A DNA stretch of 64,000 nucleotides, from assembly GCA_026874595.1 (NCBI GenBank), contig CM049308.1, forward strand, positions 90,773,624 through 90,837,623, given 5' to 3'. The DNA is from Sipunculus nudus. Taxonomy: Eukaryota > Annelida > Sipuncula > Golfingiida > Sipunculidae. Positions within the stretch are counted from its first letter, which is position 1; each line of letters opens with the position of its first letter. Below the pieces are notes generated by a model, which was given only the letters and a program-made list of their open reading frames with translations, was not told where the DNA came from and did not search any database. Positions 48,821-60,929 of the stretch are shown here, one piece after another. A program made the translations under genes and the position numbers.

Positions 48821-49019
48821 TCGCTAAAAATAAAAACATGTATATAGAGTATAGTAAGGTGAACTGTGCAGATAACATCACCCTAAAATGATACACTACA
48901 TCTTTTTCGAAGTATGAGCTGTTTTAAATGCCTAAATGACCTAAACGAGGGTGTCAAGGTTGTAAAAGTTTGAAACACTGAATACAAAGCTGTTGAGCCT
49001 CAAAGGGTGGAGGGTGGAA

Positions 49020-49095
49020 GACGGGGGCTGGAGGGGGGGGGGGGGGGGGGAGTTCTGGACCACCTGGACCCCCCCCCCCGGATCCGCCACTAGTT
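49020..49095. repeat. G/C homopolymer-rich segment
   Basis: A G run (about 49034-49051) and a C run surround TTCTGGACCACCTGGA, ending GGATCCGCCACTAG. That resembles the CAGTGGCGGATCC terminus common on invertebrate DNA transposons. A possible element end only. 58960-59100 has a similar G/C-run segment. Confidence 0.35.
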
Positions 49096-49194
49096 ATTGT
49101 ACTATTAGTATATTGTAGATATTTATCCCAGATAAATGTGTTTCTGTCTCATTTATTTTATTAAATGCATGACAACACCTTGTTAAGAATAAAA

Positions 49195-49540
49195 TTAATT
49201 TGAGTGTATTTTGGTGGTAATTAACCTTGACCTTGACCCAGTATAGGTGACCTTGACACAATACACCTGCAACACCTTCCCCATTGAACTCAGGATGATG
49301 AAAAAGCCGTATTTCGATACCAAAATCAATTAATTCAAATCACATAATGCAGAAATATGGCATTTTCTCTATACTGATAGCAGCCATCTTGGATTTAAAC
49401 AAAATGGCCGCCAGAAGGGTCGGCGAATGTGCTTCAATTAATTTTTTTATTCCTTATGATATATATTAACACTGGGCAAAGAGCCAAAATTTTATCCAGA
49501 AGTGCACTTTTCTAGCACTAAGGGCTCCCACTAGTTATTA
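49195..49540 (-). repeat. Dispersed repeat, inverted partner of 41147-41560
   Basis: Carries 'ACCTTGACCTTGACCC', 'GCAGCCATCTTGG', 'AAAATGGCCGCCA' and 'CCAGAAGTGCACTTTT' in the inverted order of the 41-kb copy. Confidence 0.65.
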
Positions 49541-49984
49541 ACGAATCTGACTGATCATCCTTCATTTAAGGATAGGGTTTGATTGTTTTGTTCTGATTGA
49601 ATCTAATTTGGTTGGAATTGATAATGGTGATTCTTGACGTGAGAACTCGACATCGGCCGTTATATAAGGTTCCATTGAAACCATGTACCAGGCAGTCAAC
49701 ATACACAACAGTTTTTTTTGTCGTGTATAACTTGTACGTTTCACGATTTTATTTCGAGTTAAGTACTTTTAGAAGGAGTACGTGTAGGCGATAGGGCTGG
49801 CACGAGATTAAGTTTTAGTAATTAGATATATAATCCTGCATAGGTACATATGTTAACTTGCACAGCACTAGCGTCCATTTCATATTTATTCACAATTTAC
49901 AAAAATACTATTATAAACTCGTGGGCCTTGACGCTTAGCTGGCTAGCACAGTATTATGGCCTAATAGTTACAAGTTTCAGTGAC

Positions 49985-50459
49985 AATGTTAAAGAGGTCC
50001 AATCATCTATGTGACCTTTATGAACTAAAAGTAATCTCTTGAAGCTTTTATAAAAAAGACCGAAAAACGTGGATACAACGACACACAGGCTGCTTGTTTT
50101 GTTTATATCAATATGTTTATTATGTGTGTGGGCCCGCAAAAATAATCTAAACAAATTCAACAAAGCCATCTTGCGGCAAGGTAGAAAAGCCAGGGCTTTG
50201 AACATTGGGTTTCATAACAAATGACCTTTGTACCTCCGCATATATGCAACCTACCACCTTAGGTTACAAGTTTTTTACCGTTTGTCAACATTGATATGTT
50301 TACAACCACGTCGTTGGTGAACAGGTGCATACGTCCTTCACGGAGGCATTAAAAGAACTTTTCATAACAGAATTACCTTTAGATCATTTATATATACACA
50401 GAGGAAGCCAGATCACATAAATTTTCTTTTTCAAAGGTCGATGAAGGGGTAGTTTTAAC
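49985..50459. mobile_element. TTAA-flanked MITE, copy 2
   Basis: Reverse-oriented, diverged copy of 41855-42226. It begins TTAAAGAGGTCCAATCATC and ends AGTTTTAA. Shared interior words are listed with copy 1. Confidence 0.55.
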
Positions 50460-51164
50460 GAATTTTATTTCAGTTTGTTCAAGTATTGCATAGGAATAGT
50501 TCTGTTTAAAGCCCAAATACATGATTGCTGAGCTGAATTATAATTCACTAGTATGAAACCAAAAAGTGGTAGTTGGAAAGTTTGGAAAAATGGTGTTACG
50601 CTTCAGGAGTTTCTTTAATTTTTGGGAAATTGGGCTTTACATATGACGCCTATATAAAGTTTATCATCCGAATGCAAGTTCAGAGTTAAACAGACACATG
50701 TCAGTCTTCAAAATCCGTATAAAATTTTTTAATAAAGGTGGTGCCACTGGCTTATTAGAGCAAATTAGAGTAACCAAGATGATTAGGAGAAAGTGAGAAA
50801 CTGAAGCTTTGTTTTGGTAATATTTAAGATTTTAAGTGACATTAGTATCCTATAAGATTGTAACATAGGCATTTAACACAATGTGTTCACCAAGTGAGCG
50901 ATATTACAAGCATCACTGGCCCATCACCCTGTTACCTATCTGAACAACCACCGTACTAAGTAAATATGGACCCCTTACTTTGACTGCCTATCAACGTAAA
51001 TTATGCTAAAACCTCAATGATTAAGCTTATGACAACTTTTCAATCTTCCTACTAAGCTGCTTCCACTCATACTCTTATGCTTGTAATATCGCTCAACCAG
51101 TCACTACATTGAGTCAAGTGCCTGTGGGTTGTAGCCATTGGTGCACTGATACATCACTGTACAG

Positions 51165-51505
51165 AGTTATATATCATACAGTCATATATCATACAGAGTC
51201 AAATATCATACAGAAGTCATATATCATACAGAAGTCATATATCAGTCAAGGTCATATATCATACAGAAGTCATATATCATATAGAGTCATATATCATACA
51301 GAGTCATATATATTATAGAGTCATATATCATACAGAAGTCATATATCATATAGTCATATATCATATAGAGTCATATATCATATTGAGTCACATGTACAGA
51401 CATATTTCATATAGTCATATATCATACAGAAGTCATATATCATAGAGTCATATATCATACAGAGTCATATATCATATAGAGTCATATATCATACAGAAGT
51501 CATTC
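51165..51505. repeat. ~17-18-bp minisatellite (GTCATATATCATACAGA)
   Basis: About twenty units of GTCATATATCATACAGA with variants ATAGA and ACAGAA; unit length varies from 14 to 18 bp. The units are contiguous with no unique spacers, so this is a minisatellite and not a CRISPR array. Confidence 0.9.
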
Positions 51506-51509
51506 GGAC

Positions 51510-52715
51510 ACAACAAAAGATCTGAACGCGTTTCAAAATGCAGACATACTCCTAATCCCCATATATTTTCGCTCAACCATGCTTCCTTTGTGCTACAGTA
51601 TTGTTACGGAACCTAATAACAACAGATCACGTAGTCGTGACGAGCATAAATTTTGTTACGGAAAACAGTTTCTGTAACACTAGGCAACTTGGAATATCTA
51701 GGGGAATGAATAAGGAAGTCAGTGGTTTTTGTTAACAAATAATTATAATTTAAACAATCCTAACATTACAATACAATAAATCAATACAATTACACAGTAA
51801 AACAATAAAAATGTACATTACCAGAGTGTCCAGATACTTGGCTTTTCTGGATACCACCACTGTCACAACTCAACAAGTCCTTTAACATAAATATTCTAGA
51901 TGAAAAGTTCATGCAAATCTTCTCGATAAAAGTCCAATTCAATCAATAAATCAATCTATTGTAATCCAAAAGTGAAGTTCTGGTTATAATCCCAAAGCCA
52001 CACTGAGATTATCTATAAGTTCTGCAATTATCGGAAAGGTCCCAAAACTGACTAACACTCTTCCGTGTCCGCTGAAATTTTTCTCCCTCTCTCTTTTTTT
52101 CGGCTCTAAACACAGCCCCTAATTTAAAGCTTTTTCATCTGAAAATACTAGGAAATGGAAATCCCAAAGAACAATACACACGTTACAGGAACATACTTGA
52201 AACATCTAAAACAATGAACGCTGTGTTTCTACACTTCAGACCCCACAAGCGAGCCAGGCTATCTCGCAGGTCTCCCATGGCAATGAACTATGCCGGCCTA
52301 ACAGACACATTTAACACTCCTGCGTTCAATAAAACAGATACATGTAACAGTAAATAATAACAGAATAACATCAACCGTCCGTTGACTGCTCACATCTGAC
52401 GATAGTGATTACATTAAAACAGGTGTTCATGTGTAACTGACAATTTTCAAAATAAATCTTGTATTTTTATACACAGCACATACCGTTTTTAACAAGAGCG
52501 GTATAGAGTCCACTCTTAATCTCATACAATCTATAAAGGCCACTCTGGAAGGTTCACATATACAAGCAAACTTCATGACCTCGAGATAGCAAAGTATAAC
52601 CACAGTGTAAAACCATAGTAAACAAGTTACTAGACTATCCATGATAAATTATCATGTACAATCAAACCGAAGGTCCTAAGTGCGTACCTTGCATTAATAT
52701 TGGAAAGCAACATAA
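51510..52715. other. Gene-free stretch upstream of gene D
   Basis: No exon or element recognised. A pyrimidine-rich tract lies at 52080-52105. The promoter of gene D should be in or near the right part, but no core element is convincing. Confidence 0.4.
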
Positions 52716-52721
52716 CTCATC

Positions 52722-52929
52722 ATGACAAGGCCGAGGATAGACCGATGTGAGAATTTTCTTAAACAATTGCCCTCATGGTTGCTTTTCTTGGTGGGAGCGT
52801 CGCTGGGTGTACATTTCATTGTATTTGTGGCACCGAGTTGGTACGGCGGAGCGAATGGACAGACTGGACTGTAGCGGTGGTGCACGTACTCGCCAGCCGA
52901 ATGTCACAATGATCTGAGACATCACAATG
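52722..52929 (+). pseudogene. Gene D exon 1: claudin-like TM1/loop exon with TAG at the GLW tryptophan
   Basis: The ATG at 52722 gives MTRPRIDRCENFLKQLP then TM1 (SWLLFLVGASLGVHFIVFVA). APSWYGGANGQTGL follows, and then TAG at 52872-52874 where the three paralogues have the W of GLW. The frame continues RWC with C-x6-C (CTYSPAEC) and ends HHN plus one base before GTGAGC, exactly as in A and C. A single G-to-A change from TGG explains the stop. Everything else in the exon is preserved, so the lesion looks recent. Alternatives are a sequencing or haplotype variant; A-to-I editing of UAG would be read as UGG, but nothing here shows that it happens. Confidence 0.7.
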
Positions 52930-53010
52930 GTGAGCTCAAGCTTCACTTGAATCTATTGAACTCCATTCAAATACCTCGGTCCTCTGTCTTTTTATGCAGC
53001 AATTCATATA

Positions 53011-53046
53011 AATATATTATATATATATATATATTTAAGCTTCACT

Positions 53047-53094
<48 letters not shown>
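53011..53094. repeat. (TA)n microsatellites
   Basis: Two TA tracts separated by 'TTTAAGCTTCACTATCGA', in intron 1 of gene D. Confidence 0.9.
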
Positions 53095-53240
53095 GTTACA
53101 AAGACAAATAATTCAGGGGAAATTACTGGGCCGATCCGGGATTCGAACCAATGTCGGTGGCGCACTAGTCCGGCGTACCAACCGCTTTGCTAGAACAGCA
53201 AGCTTTACTAGCGAGACAGTTCGGTCCGCTTTTATGTCAC
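53095..53240 (-). repeat. tRNA-derived SINE (reverse strand)
   Basis: On the minus strand an A box (TAGCAAAGCGGTTGGTACG, about 53193-53175) is followed by a perfect B box GGTTCGAATCC (53149-53139), then a body ending in an A/T-rich tail next to the TA tract. A (TG)n run follows at about 53257-53280. Confidence 0.75.
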
Positions 53241-53247
53241 CCCCTAA

Positions 53248-53279
<32 letters not shown>

Positions 53280-53697
53280 AAGAGGGTGTGTGTGTTTGTG
53301 GTTTGATAACGTTATGAAACGTACAACATTTTTTGCTGGTTTTTAATAGATAAATGTTTGTGAATTTATGAATGGTGTGTCAGAGGCCACAAGGATCACG
53401 CCGAATGATTTCTTTGCTTGCTTTGCAGGCTTTTTGCAGGCTTGCTTTGCAGTTGACTGCAGGGTTTACAAGTTGTGTTAATAATTAATTGAAAGTGTTT
53501 TGTGTGCCTATATGATTTGTTCTGAGCATAGTTTTTTTATCAATGTTCACACTTGGTTGAAACATATATAATTATAATTCTTTTATAAAGGTAGGACCAC
53601 TGTGTTATCTTGAAACCACATGGATGGCCCATCCTGAATAATTTCGTTGTGTTATTTAGGTCTAATAATTTTTAATCTTTCAAGATCCTATGACTAC

Positions 53698-53732
53698 CCC
53701 CCCCCCCCCCCACCTCCCCCCCCCCCCCCCTC
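53698..53732. repeat. Interrupted poly-C tract
   Basis: Two C runs separated by 'ACCT'. Other C or G runs of ten or more lie near 3131, 11372, 16887, 21676, 31830 and 40023. Confidence 0.9.
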
Positions 53733-53974
53733 TCTGGAGTGTATGTATATATTGTTTTATTTGACCTTTATATTACATAAACTGCTGCACTCAGACAAGT
53801 TTTTATATTCTGAAAATTAAGTTCGTTCTATACTCTGAAGTGTGTGAAAATTTAAGATTTTCCTGTCTAGCTGATTTAAAAAAAGTAATATTTTGTAAAT
53901 GTATCTATTTACAATTTAATTTTACATTAATATTTCTGAGCCAATTAATATGCAAAATATTCCATTCAGCGATT

Positions 53975-54930
53975 ACTCGATACCACTTGACCCTGGACCT
54001 TCTAAATTGACATCCATGGAAGTCGATGAAAAAAATCTCCCCGACACCTGAAATTAGGTCACGGTGACCAAATTCTCCAGGTTGCGGGGCCTGTTATTGC
54101 ACCCCATAATAATTACCATTTTGGTACTAAAGCTTCATGCAGTATTTGAATACCTAATGCATTGATTTTATTGATTCTTTAGATACAATGATCATGTGTT
54201 TTATTATTTCCTGAGGACTGGTTGCGCCACATGTATTTTTTTTATGTTTACGCATTATTTTCTCTACTTTTGAGGCAGTGCGGCCTTTAACAAGGCACAG
54301 ACCACAACCATCAGACCTACAAATTTCTAACTGTATGTTTAGGAAAGTCCTGGGCAGATCTTCTCAGAAACCTTAAATTAGGTCATAGTGACCTATATTG
54401 TTCAAACTATGAACCGAAACATGATTTGGAGCACCCATGCAGTGAGTCAGGCGGGGTGCAAACTGTAACCGTTAGGCCTAGACTCTGATTAAGCAGTATC
54501 CAGGGAGGTTCTTGGCAAATATCAATTGGAACCTGAAACTAGGTCATAGTGATCTATATGCTGCGAGCAACTCTCAAAAAATATTATTTTTAGCACCCAG
54601 GCAATCCAACCGGGTACAAAACATTACTGTTCGCCCTAGAACCTTGATAGATGACATCAAGGGATGTCCTTGGCCAGGCTCCTTTGAATCCTGAAATTCG
54701 GTCTTTGTGAGGTGTGGGCTATAGTTCAGAACATGTTTTAACACTGATGAAGTCATTTAGGCAAACACCAGTACGATTGGACCTTATAATTCAAGGAGGT
54801 CTTGGCAAATTGATCTATAACACCTTATATTAGATCATCATGACCCATATTTTGTAAGCTAAGGGCGGTAAACGTAATGTTGAGCATTAAGGGCAAAAAG
54901 CATGATTTTGAGCACTTTGGAAGTCATTCT
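53975..54930 (-). repeat. R335 repeat block 8, inverted
   Basis: Reverse-oriented units with 'GAAATTAGGTCACGGTGACC', 'TTGCGCCACATGTA', 'AAATTAGGTCATAGTGACCT' and 'GAAACATGATTTGGAGCACCC'. They resemble the short-unit inverted block at 32-35 kb. Confidence 0.75.
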
Positions 54931-54934
54931 ACTC

Positions 54935-57900
54935 ATTGTTCAAGATTCCTTACCTCGTTAATATTGCTTCAGTGTGTGGCCAAAATTGAATAGAAAACGT
55001 AATTAATAGAAACTAAGCATATGCTTTAATCTTGTAAATTGAACGACCAACCCAATAAAAATATATAAATTATAAAATAAATCATAAAGTCAAAATTGAC
55101 CACCCATATTAAAAATACTAGTTTGGGTTATTTAATTAATTATAAAATGCTCAGGTATTCAGAGATATGCTCTAACATATTTATACACACTTCTTAGACA
55201 GTTCTGGGACCCGTAATTAAGTCCTTTGTCGTTGCAGTTGGTTTTTTCTTTAAGTTGGGTTTGCATTTTAACCTAATTTTGTCCACATATAATCATTTCT
55301 GGTTAAAAGTTGGTTGCGTGGTTAAAATGATTTTATGAGTGACTTTATTTTGTTTTCAGCACTTGGCTGTCAGTAAAGTGTGATCAGCTTGTGTATACAG
55401 GCATTGTATATACCACTATAGAGAAGTAAAAGTGTATTCATCATGTATTTTCTTTTTTTAGATTAATGCCTGATATACAGGTATATAATTTCAACTTGGC
55501 AAATTTTTCAGTATTAAAAAAAGAATTCTACAACAATTCTCTTTTTTCCAGTGATAATAAACTTTAAGAATAAAAATGTTTCTTGTATGAAATAATATAA
55601 TTCTAGCTCTACAGTTTTATCGTGTGGGTAAAATTCACTTGTAAGCTTTGAGTTCTTAGGCCCTTGTTTAAGTATACTATCCAGAACGTATTAAAGTTAC
55701 GTTTATCTTACATCCTGATTTTTGTCGTTATTACTGTGAGGTGTTTGTATTTACAAGAGCGCGTGTCCAGACAGACAATTGTTTGCGGTTCTGTCTAAAT
55801 CCTGCTTTCTGTCAACTTTTCGTATAGATTTTTGCAAACATACTTTTTTCAAAACTTTGATGATAATGTAACTAAAAATCGATGTTTCCATTTTTTTACC
55901 ACCATCCTTTATAAGTTGCAGCTTTATTAAAACCCGGGTTACATATGAATTACTCGAAAACAGCCATTATAGACAGGGCTAACCGAAGAACAATTTAATA
56001 ATCCTCAATAGAAAACTTTACTTAGTTATTGTGGGGTTAAGTTTCCCTGTAGAATCGATTTCTGCTACCAAAAATATTGTATTGTGAATATTTAATGAGA
56101 TTTAATGTGCATTCATTTGCATATATGAAAAATTAGTGGATTTTATAATATAATAAATTAATATATTGATTATATGGCATGAAAAATTTAAATTTGATAA
56201 GATATAACGTATGTATATAAAAAAAAACATATTTTTTATTTTAAAAATGCAGATAAATTATGCAAATTAGACAAATTATTGAGATTTTAGGTAGTTGTCT
56301 TTTCATAAGATCATAACGAAAACAGTTGCTTAATAATTCACTTAATAACGGTTATATGTATTGATTTTCATTTTTATGGCTTATTTACATATTTGCGTCA
56401 TTTATTAAACTATTTGCACATATAATTACATTTGTATGTATATTTCCAATGAGAATAGCGATACTGATTGGATTTTTTAATTGAACGTGATTTAGGAACA
56501 TATATATATAGTGATATTAAATGGTTTGCCTGCTGATTTATTAAATTGGTCTTCCCCTCTACTTGTCAAATGGATATATAATTAGCTAATTTTTATATGT
56601 AATGAGCAACGGGTCGAATCATGAATTTCGTTTGGTTTATTTTGCGTATAATACTGCACCGATTGGTTATTTATTTCAAGGTGTGCTTGCTTAGGTGCTG
56701 CTGTTTAAGGAATCATTACTGTTTGAAACCCCAATATCTAAATCCATTCCAAAAGTGGTTTATATTCATATTTGACCCAATGAAGTATACATTATTTCAA
56801 ACCTCGTACAGTGATCTTTCTGATAGTATACATATTTTATGATTTTCACTCATTTTCACAAGATTTTGTAACATTTAAAAAACATTTTAAAAGGTATACT
56901 ATTTTAAGCCCCCGAAACAATAATCCGCATTTTAAAGGACCCAAAAATGTTTTTTTTTTTTTTTTTGTTTTTCCTTTATCATGATTCTATCTACCCTAAA
57001 ACTGAAATTCTAAGTTTTTATTCAACAATTTATTGAATGAAAATTTAAAATTTAAATTTTAGGGTAGACTGAATCAAAACTGTACCCTCCAGTATCTTCC
57101 ACTGAATATAAAATTAGCTATTCAGCATATATAATGAGCGAAATAAGCACGCAGCATATACAAGTTACGGCAAATATTATATAACGGACTTTTATGTAAT
57201 GAAAAAAGAATACAATATGCACTCGCGTATACGGTATGTAAAAAAATTTAAGTATGATACGTAGGTATTATACATTTTTATGCATTTGTTACACTCTGTA
57301 TAGCATAATGTAAACAGAAAGTATTATTTCTGTAACATGTAACGTCGGAATAAGTGTGATTTCAGGGCCTATGTTCTGACAAGTCAAAATTAATAGACTC
57401 AAAAAAGAGCATGCAGTAGTCTTTTATCCTAATACCCTTATATTTAAACATGTATACAATACTGGCTTATTACTTGGATGTTGAACAGGCACTTTCCTGT
57501 GTACACATCGTCCGTAGTGATCAAATGTACGCTCTGTGAACTGAAATCCGCATTTTTGTTAAATTTGCTATTTTTTACAAAAAAACCCTCTGCATATATG
57601 CCCAAAGGCATAAACTGCAAACATCCATACTCCTGGAAGGGAAAATACACTCGTTCACGTTCAGCCAAACAACACACGAACATGAGTTTATCATCCTTTG
57701 TTCCTTATTTCTATTATATAATGCTAAAATGCATGAATTAAAATATTTCCTTAATTTAGTGCAACAGGTTGAAAGTAAATAAACATTTTAATATGTGCAC
57801 TATCTCACGCTTTGAGTCCATTTTGACTCAATACAAAAATTTCCCGGAAAAAGTATCATGACACATGGACTTTTTATATCCAGTTTACCTGTTTACTTTT

Positions 57901-60640
57901 TATGGTTCTGTGTGTGAGTAAACACAGTTCACGTGTCTGTTCACCATAAAATGACTATGTAACCAGAGGTCCGATCATGCGCATGCGCGACAAGTTCCCA
58001 ACAAGGAGATAAGAGGAAAGACAGAAGAAACATCGGTTGTGCGGTACAGCTACCAGGTGGCGTGGGCGCTGTGTTTATGGCCTTGATCGAGCCCGTTTTA
58101 GCTTTTTCTCTACTTGTTTACAGGAGTAAGCAAACGATTTTGGAACGAAATACTTGTAGAGAAATTAATGTTTTATGAGGAAAATGCTGTGTTTCATGTA
58201 TATCTAACATGCCTAGCTGGTATGTGAATATGTCCCTTTAATATATTTATAAGATACATGTACAATCTTGGTTGCTCACACCTTGACATAAATAACCAAT
58301 GGATGATTTAAACCAAATTGGGTAAATATATATCACCCTTAACTTTAAAAAATTGGTTGGAAGCAGACATTTACCGTTTAATCACACTGAATATATGCTT
58401 TAAAATAACTTTTTTTTCAAATTTTCACATCAGTATCGCTATTCCAATTTTTTTTATAGAAATACGTTGTATCTTAGCATATTTCAATATTTACCTAATT
58501 ACTTTACTCTTTCCTACTGTTTCTATAAAACGCCATATTATCAACTAGCTGATAAACCTGTTATACCGGGGTCGGGGAGATGTATTAAATGATATGAATA
58601 ATGGCTCTTTTTTATCTAAAAGTTAAACGAAAATATAGATTTTCAGTGGCATACTCTCTAAATAAGATATTATAAATATTTTTTTTACATTTATTTTCTG
58701 GCGCTGTGTTCGTGGAAAGAAATTCATACACCGGTATGTTTACCTTAAAGAACTGGTCAGTGATTATGATGACATCTGCGAAGCGGAATAGGACGCGGGG
58801 GCATTCAAGTTTTCGATGATCTTTAGTTACTATTGTTGGACGTATAAGGAATAGGTTGATGTGAGGAGGACATGAAAGATGAATTAAATGTAGGTTTTAA
58901 GGCAAGGAAGCTGTTCCTGAAGAAAGAAACGGAAATATGCATACCTCGTTAGTAGCAGAAGCGGACCCAAGGGTAGTCCAGGGGGTCCGTACCCCTTTTC
59001 AGCCACCGCAACCCTTTTTAATCGTAACAGACCAATTTTGAGGCCTGAAACCCCCGCCCCCACCCCAACCTTTTCCGGAAATTTGGACTTAATTTTTAAT
59101 TATTTGAATAATTTTATTAGATTTTGTCATTAATCCTCCTGTGTTAAACCCCTCCTTTTCATAAAACGAGAGTCATGCGTTGTTCACATTTACTGATCAC
59201 GCACGAGGGTTAAATGTCAGGCCATTCGTGCTTAATGCCGTCATTCAAAGCAGATTTTATTCATATACACAATAGACTTAATCCTGCGCTGGATGTTGAT
59301 TGTGTTACATGGCTTGTCTTGAATGACCAGATCACCAGGCGACCACCCAGGCAATCCGGTCTTTGCCGAAGGCAGTTCGGCTGTTTACGGTGGTAACCTC
59401 TACGTCAATAAAAAATCACGCCAAAATCACTCAAAATGATGTGTACATTGAAAATTATTTATTCTTATATCGGCGAGCACAATGCGGGAACAATTACCTT
59501 TAAAATGAGTTATGGCTCAGTGTCATACGCAACGTGGTTTTATAGAACATCGCGAACAAATATGGACCGATTTCATTTTATAAGTATTCCTTATTACTTA
59601 TTATACTTATTACCGCATCAAAACACCCGGGCTTTCGCCCGTTTCGGAGATAGGACGTTCAGGACCCGGCTCACCTCCGCGGAGCCAAAAATAAGGGCCG
59701 CCCGTAGTCACCAGACGACCTTTTGGGCAGGTCTCCTAAACTTCACTTTTACCAATCCGACTTTTGTGGATATGTCAGACATGCCTTCAAAACAGAACAA
59801 AGTTTGATGCATGGCACAGGCTAGACGTCCACAGTGGGCGTCGCAACTGGAAAAGCAGGGTATACCAATGATATGGGATATCTTGATACCTTGATTGACA
59901 ATATCAGAACTTTTTAGGTACACTTTTTAGGCGTAACTAGGCTCCATTAGGCTTACTTACTGAGGACAAGGGGCTTCATTCTCCATTTTGGCGTAATAGG
60001 TATTAAAATTCGAAATGTCGAGCCTCACTTTTATATCTCGGTCACCTTTTTATGCTAGAGTGGTCTAGATTTCTGAATAGGGTAGCCTTTGGTAAGTTTT
60101 CACGGTTTACTGTTATAAGTCTCGTTAGGGTTCGCGTCAAACGAAAAGAAATTGGGCAACAACTGTTTTAATTAAGGCACATTTTATGCTAAAGTTCTAG
60201 TTTTCAGCTACAGATAGCATTTGACAAGCTTATATTGATTCAGCTACAAGTTGCAACACCTTTGCTCTCAAATGAGAATAAGAACAGAAATGTTATCAAC
60301 TTGTTCAATATTCTAGCTAGAAAATTCTAGTTTACTGCTCTTGGTAGCATTTGATAAGCTCTCAGTGACTACACTACAAGTCTGGTGATATTTCAAACTA
60401 AAAGAAGCGAGAGTTCAAGAACATGTTCATAAGTCATAACCCTGTAACGCTTTATGCTTGAGAGGTCTGGTTTTCTGCATGGGTATAAGCTGTACCTGAT
60501 CTAGTTTCGTCAAATAACGCTCGTTTGAATGGTATCGTTTACAACTGTAGGCGACTATGTCACGATTACATCTTATTTAAAACAATGTATTTCAAGAATA
60601 CCACATTTGAAATAAGCATAATGTGGATTTTTTTTAGACA
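54935..60640. other. Remainder of gene D intron 1, mostly anonymous
   Basis: Long AT-rich stretch (especially 55000-57400). I could not support any gene. The short frames at 56621, 57444-57741, 58318 and 59436-59807 show no recognisable domain. Less AT-rich islands lie at 57960-58090 (with an NRF-1-type palindrome), 58960-59100 and 59620-59720. Confidence 0.4.
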
Positions 60641-60641
60641 G

Positions 60642-60782
60642 ACAGACAGAAGGCTGCCTGTGCGATGATGGTTGTTGCACTAGGTTGTCTCATTATGGCA
60701 ACGGTCTGTGCCATCCTCTACCATTGTGCAACGGCCGAGGCAACAGTCATGAAAATACAAGTACCGGGATTATTTGTAGCAG
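60642..60782 (+). CDS. Gene D exon 2: TM2 and start of TM3
   Basis: Exon of 141 nt. Several AGs are possible in TTTTTTTTAGACAGACAGACAG; the one after TTAGACAG gives the required phase and a DRQKAAC start that matches DQQKAAA of gene A. It reads KAACAMMVVALGCLIMATVC, then AILYHC, then MKIQVPGLFVA before GTAAAC. The exon is intact. Intron 1 from 52930 is about 7.7 kb and intron 2 is 147 bp. The link to exon 1 is by strand, phase and order. Confidence 0.75.
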
Positions 60783-60929
60783 GTAAACATATATAAAATG
60801 ACAATTATCATAATAATACATTGTTTTTAAATACCACATAGTATCAAGCTGGTAATAATTTTATTTAGTGAATTTGATATGAAACCAAAAACTGCATTGT
60901 GTTTATATATTTCCGCATTGCTGTTTCAG

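Noticed and set aside
44636-48827. Small ORFs such as 48567-48827 and 45591-45818 as genes
   Set aside because: They recur in register with the R335 units in both orientations and have no protein-level conservation beyond the repeat.
51165-51505. Regular short repeats resembling a CRISPR array
   Set aside because: Units abut with no unique spacers, unit length varies, and the surrounding DNA is clearly animal.
53095-53195. A functional tRNA gene on the minus strand
   Set aside because: Good boxes, but the spacing and flanks fit a SINE, with an A/T tail next to a microsatellite and no clear acceptor-stem pairing.
57444-57741. Overlapping 79- and 87-codon frames on both strands
   Set aside because: No recognisable domain, no splice or family context, and mutual antisense overlap; could not support either.
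59436-59807. 123-codon frame in a less AT-rich island
   Set aside because: No domain recognised and part of the openness follows from local composition; left as anonymous sequence.
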